DNA of 34,682 nucleotides from an uncultured Lachnospiraceae bacterium (GTDB lineage: Bacteria > Bacillota > Clostridia > Lachnospirales > Lachnospiraceae), in contig CAMWXB010000045.1 of assembly GCA_947178125.1 (NCBI GenBank), positions 1 to 34,682 of the forward strand, written 5' to 3'. Below are positions 1 to 8,110 of the stretch, piece by piece; the stretch's first letter is position 1; each line of letters opens with the position of its first letter. Made by a program: the position numbers and the translations under genes. A model generated the notes under the pieces. The model was not told the DNA's origin and ran no database searches. It worked only from the letters and a program-made list of their open reading frames with translations.

Positions 1-148
1 ATCACTCTTTTTGACTGCTTGTCAAGACCGTCTTTCTTATTTTTTCACAAATTTTTCACGAATGTTTCATGAACTGCTTCCGGCGGCATCCGAACCACCA
101 TCTGCATCATCAACTTTTTACACATTTAGCGCAATGCACCCGCATCAC
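1..148. other. Left-edge non-coding stretch with a -35-like box and small inverted repeat
   Basis: I see no convincing gene here. On the minus strand TTGACA lies at 20-25, so the matching -10 box would fall at or beyond the left edge; this may be the -35 of a promoter for the next leftward gene. TTGAC at 11-15 and GTCAA at 21-25 form a 5-bp inverted repeat around a 5-base spacer, which could be an operator half-site pair. Only short, unremarkable reading frames cross the segment. Confidence 0.3.
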
Positions 149-1568
149 TTATGTAAGCAGTCTGATATAGAAAAGAAACATCAGAAGAGGTGTACACATA
201 CTATATAAAATAATACTCCAGGAACCTTTCACGCCTCCCTGTACATGAAGCCGCTTTTTATACGATGGACAATTGATAATAAGAAGAATGAATATACAAG
301 CCATAACACAGGTAGCTTCCAGAATCATCAAACATGGCGTTATAGCGCGGTCCTCCAGATAGTGATACAGACAGCCGGAATTTTCCGGATAATATTTCAC
401 GCTTCCGAGCCAGTCGCACAACGCCGTGATCCATGAATTTTTCATTACACAATAAGTATTCATATTGTCGGGACAGTTTCTATAACAGGCAAAAAGCGTT
501 CTTCCGTACGTTAAGATCATGAGCAAAAGCATGTTTATATGATAATCCTGCTCCGATATCAGAATTAAAATAATTAAAAACGGAACATAAAGAAACAATC
601 GATAAAATCCGTTGGACATCAAAAAGCTTATCGCCACAAAAGTGACTGCAACCGTGTACAGAATTTTTTTCCGACATTCTGCAGTATCGTCCAACACTAT
701 GTTGTAACAGCTAAAATAGAATAATACCAGAATAAAACCTGCAATGGAAATTTCTCCAAGCGCTGTATCAATCGTTGATGCGCCTAACATATCCCATGCC
801 ATTTTCGTAAAATCATTCGCTGTTTTCGCCGCCTGATAAGTCATATCATTTCTATAAAACAGTTCAAATAGAAATAACGGCGCTATTAGACCTGCCACAT
901 AGGAAAGCAGTTTGAATATATTCTTTTCTTTTATCAAAAGCATCGCCAATACCGGCATCAGCATGAGCGGGCAGCATGTTACGGCACATACCATCCACAA
1001 ATAGGCAATTTTGTACTTCCCTTTTAAGAAATAATATAAAGATATAGTAAAAAAGCATATGTATGTCATTTCATCCTGTCCTGAATATCCGACGGACATC
1101 ATGATTTCCGGCGATGCCATAATCAAAAGCGCGGCCAGAACAGCCTTCTTTACATCGCCCGTCATGAACATACAGATTTTTCCACAAAAATAAATTGTAA
1201 TAAGTTCCATCAGAACGAGAAACAGTTTAGACCAGCACAGGCTCCAGAAATTGGTTACGAGAATTATACCCCCCCCCGGAGGTTACAAGCCATAAGGGCA
1301 GGTTCCATAAACACCACGGCAGAAGCCATAAATAATTTCCCTCACAGTTATAGTGCTGTGCTCCATGTATATTTAAAGCGGTGTATTCATAAAATTCATT
1401 TAATCTTCCTTTAAAAAACAAATCCCAGAAATTCATTGTCCATGCCGTCATGGAATCCAGGTCCCAATACTCAAAAGTAATCAGTGCAAGAAATGTCGTC
1501 AAAATGGTAATGGCCGCTAATACCATGTACAACCGCTGGTTCCTGACACATTTTAATAAATCCTTCAT
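149..1568 (-). pseudogene. Polytopic membrane protein (GT-C glycosyltransferase-like), frame split at a G9 tract
   Basis: Two adjacent frames, 1227-1568 (113 residues) and 149-1210 (353 residues), join into one protein of 472 residues if a run of nine G (minus strand, 1269-1277) is read as eight. The rejoined text then continues smoothly as TSGGGIILVTNFW. The start is ATG 1568 behind GGAGG. The product has about ten hydrophobic segments. An early loop contains acidic residues (WDLDSM) and is Trp/Tyr-rich, like the first outer loop of GT-C lipid-sugar-dependent transferases, but no motif proves this. It follows the 362-residue hypothetical gene by 31 bases, so the two are probably cotranscribed. 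As written, the reading frame stops after residue 113. This could be a true pseudogene, an OFF phase of a slipped-strand switch, or a base-calling error in the homopolymer. Confidence 0.6.
1269..1277. repeat. Mononucleotide C9/G9 tract inside a coding region
   Basis: Nine consecutive C on the plus strand (G on the coding strand) lie exactly where the frame of the membrane protein breaks. Eight or eleven G would restore the frame. Tracts of this length slip readily during replication and are the usual basis of phase-variable genes. Confidence 0.85.
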
Positions 1569-1599
1569 TTGTTTTTCTTTCCTCCATTGTACTTATATT

Positions 1600-2688
1600 C
1601 TATTCGCCCATCCGCAGGAACTCTATCCTGCTGCTTCTATAATTTATATGAAAATTTGCCAAAAAGTCCATTGCTCTTTGGTGTAATTCTTTTTTTCCAT
1701 CACTTGCAAGCGCATAATTCTTTTGGTCATACAATAAACTCTTCGCCCTGTCTGCATTGCTGTTCAAGGCAAGAAGAAACAGCAGATTTGTATATTTTTC
1801 ATTTTTATCCGTTTCTTCAAGTGCCTTTTTTACTCTGTCAGCGATTGAGGCCGTTTCCCGAGAACCGTCTGCAGAACCAGGCATATCGCAGCTACAATAC
1901 AAGAAGCCTTTGGGCGGCACTGCACCGGGCTCAAGATATTTTCCGCCCACATCCCGTTCTGCATCCTGCTGCCATTTTACACTGTTCCATACGCCATTGT
2001 AAGTGATACCGCCGTCCAATGTAAATCTTGTATTTTTTTCCACAAAATCAAAATCAACGTGCTCCGCACCATACTCGTCTGCCAGCTCATCCGCTGTTTT
2101 CCGGAACAATTCCTGCATCTCTTCGCAAGCCCAATACCAGTCTGCATTATAATAATAGGAGCCGGAACTGCTTAATCCATTATTCTCCAGCAGCGCTCTG
2201 CCTTCTCTGTTGTTCGCCGCGCAGGCGTTCCTTGTATTCGCTCTGCTGAAGTGTTCATATAGACCTGCCAGATTCCCTGTCACCGTCTGTTTCTGATAAG
2301 ATTCGCTCACCTGCAATGCTCCCTGCCCGGAAAGTATCCCTGTGGAATGATAGAAATATTCTTTAAAAATATTTTTTACTTCATCGCGATTCAATTTACC
2401 GTCATAAAAATCTTTCATGACCGCATAACTCTCATAAAACATTTTGTTATCCGGCGTGGACATATAAGCAGCGCCCTGTCTCTTTAACCGGTTCTTTATC
2501 TCCTCGTAAGTGTCCGAACCGACCGGTATTGTATAAGAATCCACGGACAACTGTAAACAATCCTTTAAATGGTATGTTGTTTCCTGTCCTTTTCCGTCTT
2601 TGTAAGCATATCTTTTTATGATGATATCTTCATCCGTCAAGTTTGCGCCGCCTGCTGCATTTGTATATCCGATTCCCGTTACTGCCAT
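1600..2688 (-). CDS. Hypothetical protein, 362 residues
   Basis: I do not recognise the family. The start ATG 2688 is preceded by GAGAGGAG at good spacing. There is no signal peptide and no membrane segment, so the protein should be cytosolic or exported by a leaderless route. The N-terminus (MAVTGIGYTNAAGG) is Gly/Ala/Asn-rich. The middle holds an Ala/Asn/Arg-rich stretch around residues 150-170, and a Tyr/Trp cluster follows at about 176-188. Residues 280-360 are charged and helical. The gene lies just upstream of the split membrane protein and is probably cotranscribed with it. The low-complexity N-terminus resembles proteins found near flagellar genes in clostridia, but that is only an impression. 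Confidence 0.7.
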   Translation of the reverse strand: MAVTGIGYTNAAGGANLTDEDIIIKRYAYKDGKGQETTYHLKDCLQLSVDSYTIPVGSDTYEEIKNRLKRQGAAYMSTPDNKMFYESYAVMKDFYDGKLNRDEVKNIFKEYFYHSTGILSGQGALQVSESYQKQTVTGNLAGLYEHFSRANTRNACAANNREGRALLENNGLSSSGSYYYNADWYWACEEMQELFRKTADELADEYGAEHVDFDFVEKNTRFTLDGGITYNGVWNSVKWQQDAERDVGGKYLEPGAVPPKGFLYCSCDMPGSADGSRETASIADRVKKALEETDKNEKYTNLLFLLALNSNADRAKSLLYDQKNYALASDGKKELHQRAMDFLANFHINYRSSRIEFLRMGE

Positions 2689-2840
2689 AAATCTGTCTCC
2701 TCTCTCAATATCGCAAATACGTTTTTACTCTTCTATTCGGTATATCGGAAGGATGACATATTCCTGAATGTCGATTACATGAACAGTCCTTTTGATGGAA
2801 TGAATGATACTGAAAACGATAACGTCAAACTCTATTGAGG

Positions 2841-3356
2841 TCAAACTCTTTGATGATTTTTCCAGAAGGAAATCGTTTCCTGCAGGTCGGCTTCGTCTTC
2901 AAATAAATCGAGCGCCTTTGCCGCCTCAATTGCAAAATCCACATAGGCGTTGGCTCTGGCAGTAACTACATTGCCGTCTCTGACGCAATCCTCCTGTTCA
3001 ACAGAACGTGTTGACCTGATATCTTTTAAAATTCCTGCCTTATCCAGCACATCGACTCCCGCACAGATTCCGCCTATCAGTACCTTTTCCTCATGCAGCC
3101 GTCTAAGAATATCCATTACCACAGCATCATCGATATTCGTTATTTCGCCGCCGGGTACGATAAAACTTCTGACATCTGACAGCTCCACTTCTTCCAACGG
3201 CAGGTCAGCATTTATAGAATAACCTTCCATCGCCCTGACAGTTTTTCCCTGGAGCGAACAGAATGCCAGTTTGCCACCCGTTACTTTCAGAAAATAATTC
3301 AAAATAACAATTTCATAAATACAGCAATCATCGTACAATAAGACAACATCTTTCAT
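2841..3356 (-). CDS. DJ-1/PfpI family protein
   Basis: A 171-residue member of the DJ-1/PfpI superfamily (class I glutamine-amidotransferase-like fold), which includes deglycases, chaperones and peptidases. The nucleophile elbow is GGICAG with Cys98. The conserved acidic residue at the end of the first strand region is probably Glu15 (CCIYEIVI). The strand-turn IVPGGE is at about residues 66-71. The length is close to that of single-domain DJ-1 proteins of the clostridial 4-methyl-5(beta-hydroxyethyl)-thiazole-phosphate-synthesis-like group. The start ATG 3356 has AAAGG upstream at a rather long spacing. It stands alone between a tRNA terminator and the 362-residue gene. The exact substrate cannot be inferred. 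Confidence 0.85.
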   Translation of the reverse strand: MKDVVLLYDDCCIYEIVILNYFLKVTGGKLAFCSLQGKTVRAMEGYSINADLPLEEVELSDVRSFIVPGGEITNIDDAVVMDILRRLHEEKVLIGGICAGVDVLDKAGILKDIRSTRSVEQEDCVRDGNVVTARANAYVDFAIEAAKALDLFEDEADLQETISFWKNHQRV

Positions 3357-3428
3357 ACCGTGACCATAACCTTTCCCCGCTTTATATGCCTATGCGGCCG
3401 TCCGATACGTTTTCCAATTACATGATAA

Positions 3429-3465
3429 CAAAAAAGAAGTGTTGCTGCCATCTGCCCAACACTTC
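3429..3465 (-). terminator. Rho-independent terminator after tRNA-Ser
   Basis: A perfect 9-bp stem, GAAGTGTTG (3436-3444) with CAACACTTC (3457-3465), encloses a 12-base loop. On the minus strand it is followed by a run of T interrupted once. It lies about 20 bases past the 3' end of the tRNA and ends its transcript. Confidence 0.85.
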
Positions 3466-3486
3466 CTACTTTTCTGGTAGATAAAA

Positions 3487-3574
3487 CGGAGAAAGAGGGA
3501 TTTGAACCCTCGCGCCGCGTAAACGACCTACACCCTTAGCAGGGGCGCCTCTTCAGCCTCTTGAGTATTTCTCC
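3487..3574 (-). tRNA. tRNA-Ser(GCU)
   Basis: An 88-base tRNA with acceptor pair GGAGAAA/TTTCTCC, G discriminator, the TTCAAAT T-loop and a long variable arm typical of tRNA-Ser. The anticodon loop CTGCTAA gives anticodon GCT, reading AGC/AGU codons. The CCA end is not encoded (the next bases are TTTTAT). It has its own promoter at 3635-3663 and a terminator at 3429-3465. Confidence 0.95.
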
Positions 3575-3634
3575 ACAGTCTGAACTATTCCTCTACCAAT
3601 CTGAAATTTACGTCTGCTATACGACGCATTTGTT

Positions 3635-3663
3635 ATTATACATAAGGCAAAAATATTTGTCAA
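3635..3663 (-). promoter_or_regulatory. Sigma-A promoter of tRNA-Ser
   Basis: On the minus strand TTGACA (3658-3663) and TATAAT (3635-3640) are separated by exactly 17 bases, a perfect consensus pair. The expected transcription start is near 3628, giving a 5' leader of about 54 bases before the tRNA. Confidence 0.88.
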
Positions 3664-3707
3664 TGCTTTTGCCACAAATTATTATGGCCTGAATGTTATT
3701 ATAGCCG

Positions 3708-4259
3708 TTATGGCTGACAATATTCTTTTATCGCCGTCTCGTATAAATTATTCCCTTCGGAATCAATTACAACGATGACCGGAAAATCTTTTACCTCCAG
3801 CCGACGGACAGCTTCCGTTCCCAAATCTTCATAAGCAAGCACTTCCGATGACAGGATAGATTTGGACAGCAGCGCACCTGCGCCGCCTACTGCGGCAAAA
3901 TATACTGCTCCGTTCCTGACGATTGCTTCTTTTACGGCATCGGAACGCTTTCCTTTTCCAATCATGCCAGTCAGTCCCATATCCAGCAGTTTTGGCGCAT
4001 ATTTGTCCATGCGGCTTGCCGTAGTCGGCCCTGCAGAGCCAATCGGCCTGCCTTCCCGCGCGGGTGAAGGACCCATATAATAAATGACATTCTGTGTCAT
4101 TTCAAACGGCAGAGGTTCTCCTTTTTCCAATGCTTCCTGCATTCTCTTATGCGCGGCATCCCGCGCCGTATAAATAGTTCCGGTAATATAAACATAATCT
4201 CCGGCCCTTAATTTTTGGGCATCTTCTGCGCTGATCGGCGCCTGTATATGCTGCTCCAT
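3708..4259 (-). CDS. fumB: Fumarate hydratase class I, beta subunit
   Basis: This is the C-terminal (beta) part of two-subunit, oxygen-sensitive [4Fe-4S] fumarase, which hydrates fumarate to malate together with the alpha subunit encoded 82 bases upstream. The family signature GPTTASRMD is present, followed by a Gly/Lys-rich loop (GMIGKGKRSD) and the conserved DFPVIVVIDSEGN strand near the C-terminus. I place the start at ATG 4259, preceded by AGGAAGGAG, rather than at an in-frame TTG at 4295 whose codons would overlap that ribosome site. The resulting 183 residues fit the usual length. The symbol follows the split-subunit convention and is not the E. coli FumB isozyme. Confidence 0.92.
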   Translation of the reverse strand: MEQHIQAPISAEDAQKLRAGDYVYITGTIYTARDAAHKRMQEALEKGEPLPFEMTQNVIYYMGPSPAREGRPIGSAGPTTASRMDKYAPKLLDMGLTGMIGKGKRSDAVKEAIVRNGAVYFAAVGGAGALLSKSILSSEVLAYEDLGTEAVRRLEVKDFPVIVVIDSEGNNLYETAIKEYCQP

Positions 4260-4341
4260 ACTTATGATGTGCTCCTTCCTCTCCGGCTGCCGCAAAATTC
4301 TCCGCCGTTATCAAATTCCTTCTTCTATTTCAACCGCTCCT

Positions 4342-5184
4342 TTATATCACTCTCACCGCATGCCGGTTCACATGACAGCAGATATTAATGCCCACAGGCA
4401 ATCCAGCAATATGTGTCGGATAAGTATTGATATTAACTGCCAGTGCCGTCGTCGTTCCGCCGAGACCGCCCGGCCCGATACCGGTCCCATTGATTTTTTC
4501 CAGCATTTCTTCCTCTAACTCCTTCACATAAGGAATTGTCGAACGCTCATCAACAGGTCTTGTCAGTGCCTTTTTCGCCATCAGAGCACATTTCTCAAAA
4601 GTACCGCCGATTCCGACACCGACTACCATCGGCGGACAGGCATTCGGCCCCGCTTCCTTTACCGCGGTAAGAATCGCATTTTTAACGCCTTCTATGCCGT
4701 CCGCCGGTTTTAACATGAATACCCTGCTCATATTTTCGCTGCCAAACCCCTTCGGCGCGACCGTAATCTTCACCTGATCTCCCGGCGTTATCTCATAATG
4801 AACGATTGCAGGGGTATTATCCTTCGTATTCTCCCTGACGATCGGGTCATTCACAACGGACTTTCTGAGATATCCTTCCGTATATCCTCTTCTTACGCCT
4901 TCATTGACAGCATCTTCCAGCAGGCCGCCCGTAAAATGAACGTCCTGTCCGATTTCCATAAAAATGACCGCCATGCCTGTATCCTGGCAGATGGGGATCA
5001 TATCTTCACCGGCAATTTTCAGATTGTCCTGCAGCTGGCACAGTATCTGCTTTCCCAGTGGTGACTTTTCCGTATCCTGTGCTTTTTTCATAGCCGCATC
5101 CATATCCTGCGCCAGAAAATGATTTGCCTCAATACACATTTCTTTAATATGATTCGTAATTTCCGCTACGTCTATTGTACGCAT
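4342..5184 (-). CDS. fumA: Fumarate hydratase class I, alpha subunit
   Basis: The 280-residue alpha subunit of iron-sulfur fumarase. The N-terminus MRTIDVAEITNHI with a CIEANHFL stretch is typical. PICQDTGM (Cys66), NACPPM (Cys183) and a C-terminal CC pair (269/270) are the likely cluster-ligand sites; Cys199 is an extra. GGLGGTTTA and the NTYPTHIAGLPVG segment are family landmarks. The start is chosen at ATG 5184 behind GCGGAGGAACGGG. An earlier ATG at 5238 overlaps the HIT gene stop as ATGA but lacks a ribosome site. It works with the following beta subunit in the C4-dicarboxylate branch of anaerobic metabolism. Neighbours upstream in the likely operon are HIT and FMN-reductase genes. Confidence 0.93.
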   Translation of the reverse strand: MRTIDVAEITNHIKEMCIEANHFLAQDMDAAMKKAQDTEKSPLGKQILCQLQDNLKIAGEDMIPICQDTGMAVIFMEIGQDVHFTGGLLEDAVNEGVRRGYTEGYLRKSVVNDPIVRENTKDNTPAIVHYEITPGDQVKITVAPKGFGSENMSRVFMLKPADGIEGVKNAILTAVKEAGPNACPPMVVGVGIGGTFEKCALMAKKALTRPVDERSTIPYVKELEEEMLEKINGTGIGPGGLGGTTTALAVNINTYPTHIAGLPVGINICCHVNRHAVRVI

Positions 5185-5234
5185 CCCGTTCCTCCGCGTC
5201 TTTTCCTGTATCAGGCCCTGACTTTGTTTTCGGC

Positions 5235-5645
5235 TCATTTCAGGATTTCATTTTTAATTTCTTCCAGTTCCTCTGAAGATGGCTCCCCCGGTTTCCAGCC
5301 AATCGTCTGTCCATCGTCTTTGTATCGTGGAATCAGGTGCATATGGAAATGAAATACCGTCTGTCCTGCAGTCTCGCCGTTATTCTGTACCAGATTAAAA
5401 CCGTCGCAATGCAGCTTTTCCGTCATCTGCGCCGCCATCTTTTTAGCGAGCAGCATCACTTGAGAAGCTGTTTCTTCCGGCAATTCGTATAAATCTGCAT
5501 AATGATTCTTCGGCAGAATCAAGGCATGTCCCTTTGCCGCCGGTCCTAAATCCAGAATAACGCGGAATTTTTCATCCTCATATATTGTTTTGGACGGTAT
5601 TTCCCCGTTCGCAATCTTACAAAAAATGCAATTTTCATCCTTCAT
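5235..5645 (-). CDS. HIT family nucleotide hydrolase/transferase
   Basis: A 136-residue histidine-triad protein, the group that hydrolyses adenosine phosphoramidates and dinucleotides. The active-site triad HFHMHLI gives His99, His101 and His103. The N-terminal CIFCKIANGEIP, with Cys6 and Cys9 plus His48, looks like the zinc site of Gram-positive HIT proteins. The start ATG 5645 has GGAGG about 12 bases upstream. The length matches Hit/HinT-type proteins. It sits between the FMN-reductase/SCP2 gene and fumarase, a context that does not point to a special role. Confidence 0.92.
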   Translation of the reverse strand: MKDENCIFCKIANGEIPSKTIYEDEKFRVILDLGPAAKGHALILPKNHYADLYELPEETASQVMLLAKKMAAQMTEKLHCDGFNLVQNNGETAGQTVFHFHMHLIPRYKDDGQTIGWKPGEPSSEELEEIKNEILK

Positions 5646-5681
5646 TTTATTTCTATGCCTCCTTCAAAACTTCTCTTCGCC

Positions 5682-6674
5682 CTATGCGAAAACAAAAATC
5701 TGGTCTAATGTTCTCAGAATCTTAAAATCACCCTTCAGCTTCATGTCACCGGCCATAAATGAATGCTGGAATGTCGTTGCACCGGAAATAATTTCCACCA
5801 TGGAATCTCTGCTCATTTGAATCTCCACATCAAAAGCGCTTCCCTCTCCATAGAAACAGTTCATCTGTGCACCGTTCACTTCAATAATGAGAGGTTTCTT
5901 TTTCTCTTCAATCACGATTTTATATTTTGCCGCAATTCCGGCCTGCGGTTGAAAATGTATCTTTAATTCCTGCAAAAACTCTTCCGTATTTTCCTTCTCT
6001 CCGCTTCCCATCAAATCCCGGAACAGGCTGGTCAGTTCCTGAATATCCGCTTTCTGACGCTGCACATAACTGTCATCGGAAGCATATTGAGAAAGCTGTT
6101 CCGTTTCCTGCGGTGTCAGATCGATATTGCGGGGAATGGATATCTTCTGCTTGACTGCCTGATTGCTCGCCGGAAGGCAGGGCATCTTCTGATTGATCGT
6201 CCTGTAAAGATTTTCCGCTTTCTTCTCAATAATACGCAGATATTCCTCGTTATTCTCCAGAATACTCGTATCCGCAATATAACCGCACAGGCCGCTGCAA
6301 GGACGTCCGCCCAAAATTTCCCATGCCGTAGCGAGATTCAGCTTCCCTTCCTGTTCGCCATAGGTCGTGGACATCACGATCGGACACATATAAATCTCGC
6401 TGATTTTTTCCTTGTCTCCATATAACCAGCAGGCATCCAAAAACTGCTGCATATAACCGCCGATTCCGTACCACTCCACTGTCGTTGCCAGAATGATGCC
6501 ATCGGCCTCCTTCAACGTCTGTGGCACGGTCGTAATATTATTTTTCAAATCCATCAGCCGAAAAGTTTCCACGGTCACACGGAGTTCATCGAGCACCTCT
6601 CCCATCTTTTCCAGAACATAAAGCGTTGGGTCATCGATCAATCCTCTGCCGCCATAATAAATATTAATCTTCAT
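5682..6674 (-). CDS. NADPH-dependent FMN reductase/flavodoxin-like protein fused to an SCP2 domain
   Basis: A fusion of about 330 residues. The N-terminal 180 residues read as a flavodoxin-like FMN reductase fold: MKINIYYGGRGLID at the start, the middle strand GIILATTVEWYGIGG, then VMSTTYGE. A Lys/Glu-rich linker leads to a C-terminal sterol-carrier-protein-2 domain with the hallmark FMAGDMKLKGDFKIL. SCP2 domains bind hydrophobic ligands, so the protein may couple flavin redox chemistry to a lipid-like substrate (inference). I prefer ATG 6674, where the family N-terminus begins. ATG 6710 lies inside the upstream rhomboid gene and would add 12 atypical residues. Neither start has an ideal ribosome site, so translational coupling to the rhomboid gene is likely. 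Confidence 0.82.
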   Translation of the reverse strand: MKINIYYGGRGLIDDPTLYVLEKMGEVLDELRVTVETFRLMDLKNNITTVPQTLKEADGIILATTVEWYGIGGYMQQFLDACWLYGDKEKISEIYMCPIVMSTTYGEQEGKLNLATAWEILGGRPCSGLCGYIADTSILENNEEYLRIIEKKAENLYRTINQKMPCLPASNQAVKQKISIPRNIDLTPQETEQLSQYASDDSYVQRQKADIQELTSLFRDLMGSGEKENTEEFLQELKIHFQPQAGIAAKYKIVIEEKKKPLIIEVNGAQMNCFYGEGSAFDVEIQMSRDSMVEIISGATTFQHSFMAGDMKLKGDFKILRTLDQIFVFA

Positions 6675-6696
6675 CCTAAATAACCATGCCTTTCTC

Positions 6697-7782
6697 TCAA
6701 CCTGTAGCATTTGCTTCGTCTGTACGGTCTCCCTGCTTTCCTTTTTCGCCAGGCGTAAGCAGCCAGAAAATCCCTGCCATCAGAAAACCCATCAGCAGTC
6801 CGCCGATATGCGCCGCATTATCAACATTTCTGCTCGTAAATCCGCAGTAGAGCGAAAATGCGATTGAAAAAGCGATTCTGCCCGTCGTCACCCCGGCAAG
6901 CTTTCCTCTATGCAGAAGCGCCATCATCAAAAGAGCTCCTTCCACACCAAATACAGCGCCGCTCGCTCCGATTGAGCTTATATAATGCCCCGTGAATAAT
7001 TCATACCCCGCCGAAAAAATATTCCCGACAATACCTGACATAAAATACAAGACCAAATAAGGCAAATGCCCGATTCTTTTTTCTACAACGTTGCCTATAT
7101 AATATAATATCAGCATATTGCTGACAAGATGTCCAATGTCCGCATGAAGAAACATGCTGCTGATCACGCGGTACCAGTCACCTCTCTGTATCAGGTCCAT
7201 AACGCTGAAATCACCTATATTATATACCAAATTCCCGGTAAATGTACATAAAAGGAATACGAGCACGTTCACCGCAACGATCAGAATATTTCCCCAGAAC
7301 AGATGGAGCTGATTCTTCACCGATTCAGTATACCCGGTATGCTTCGATTCATATACGCTTTCCTGTCCCATTGACGGCGCTGCTGAAATCTCATCCAGAA
7401 ATTTCTCTAACAAACTTTTCATTCCATAAAAATCCGCCACCTGATTTTCATGAATCATCAACCGGTTCCCCGCCGAATCTATCAGCCAGCAAAAAGGATC
7501 ATTCCCGCACAGCCGTTTTGCCTTCTCGGTATCCTCCCCGACCAACAGAGACAGAATATGCACTTCATGAAAACCTTTTTCCCGAAAGAAATCCAATATC
7601 TTTTTTTTGATATGCGCATACTGATCCTCTGTAATATAAAGTTCCGGCCTGTAATCGACCACATGGAGCACATTCACATATGCACTTTCTCTGCGAAAGA
7701 AAAAGGAAAACTCCGGAAGATTGGAAGCCACCTTACAGAATCCCTGCTCTGTCAATAAACATTCTAACTGCCCATATAGCAT
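6697..7782 (-). CDS. Rhomboid family intramembrane serine protease
   Basis: 361 residues. An N-terminal soluble domain of about 155 residues, resembling the domain found on clostridial and bacillar (GluP-type) rhomboids, precedes a six- to seven-helix rhomboid core. The catalytic serine lies in IGASGAVFG (Ser274) and the catalytic histidine in NAAHIGG (His325). The HADIGHLVSNM motif, with His213 and Asn222, lies in the expected helix. The enzyme cleaves membrane-spanning substrates within the bilayer; its substrate here is unknown. The start ATG 7782 follows AAAGG. It is the third gene of the presumed arabinofuranosidase-to-fumarase operon, 37 bases after the Cys-rich small gene. Confidence 0.93.
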   Translation of the reverse strand: MLYGQLECLLTEQGFCKVASNLPEFSFFFRRESAYVNVLHVVDYRPELYITEDQYAHIKKKILDFFREKGFHEVHILSLLVGEDTEKAKRLCGNDPFCWLIDSAGNRLMIHENQVADFYGMKSLLEKFLDEISAAPSMGQESVYESKHTGYTESVKNQLHLFWGNILIVAVNVLVFLLCTFTGNLVYNIGDFSVMDLIQRGDWYRVISSMFLHADIGHLVSNMLILYYIGNVVEKRIGHLPYLVLYFMSGIVGNIFSAGYELFTGHYISSIGASGAVFGVEGALLMMALLHRGKLAGVTTGRIAFSIAFSLYCGFTSRNVDNAAHIGGLLMGFLMAGIFWLLTPGEKGKQGDRTDEANATG

Positions 7783-7819
7783 GACATTTCACGCCTTTCC
7801 TGGTCTTTATCCCTGAAGA

Positions 7820-8110
7820 TCATTCTACCCTGTCCGCCTGAAAATCTGTTTCCGCTTTCCATTTATCATAAGGACAGGCATTTTTGCAAAGAGCTGCCCG
7901 CAGTTCCACAAAACAGCCGCAGGCTCTGCACATCCCGTCTAACAGCAGATCACAGTCTTTGCAATGACGCAGCCGTTCCTCATATATTGAACGACCGACC
8001 TTGATATCGGAATCCAGATTTGCAATATAAGTATGCAAATTTTGAAAATATTCTTTCTGATCCATATCCGCCGTGAGACATTTCCTGCATGGGCGCCTCT
8101 TCTCCGTCAT
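7820..8110 (-). CDS. Small cysteine-rich protein (DUF6171-like)
   Basis: A 96-residue protein with paired cysteines throughout: CRKC near the N-terminus, CKDC, CRACGC, and finally CKNACPY. This pattern suggests one or two zinc-binding knuckles and resembles the clostridial DUF6171 family; no function is known. The start ATG 8110 overlaps the stop of the arabinofuranosidase gene in an ATGA arrangement, indicating translational coupling. A GTG at 8140 would extend it by ten atypical residues inside that gene. No membrane segment or signal peptide is visible. Confidence 0.75.
   Translation of the reverse strand: MTEKRRPCRKCLTADMDQKEYFQNLHTYIANLDSDIKVGRSIYEERLRHCKDCDLLLDGMCRACGCFVELRAALCKNACPYDKWKAETDFQADRVE

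Noticed and set aside
2569..2838. Plus-strand frame whose last 30 codons look protein-like
   Set aside because: The frame runs through the start of the 362-residue gene and lacks a plausible start and ribosome site. At most it is a short remnant in the gap, with no recognisable family.
2824..2849. Direct repeat GTCAAACTCT (2824-2833 and 2840-2849) as a target-site duplication or attachment site
   Set aside because: Only ten bases, close together, with no insertion element between or beside the copies; one copy covers the stop codon of the DJ-1 gene.
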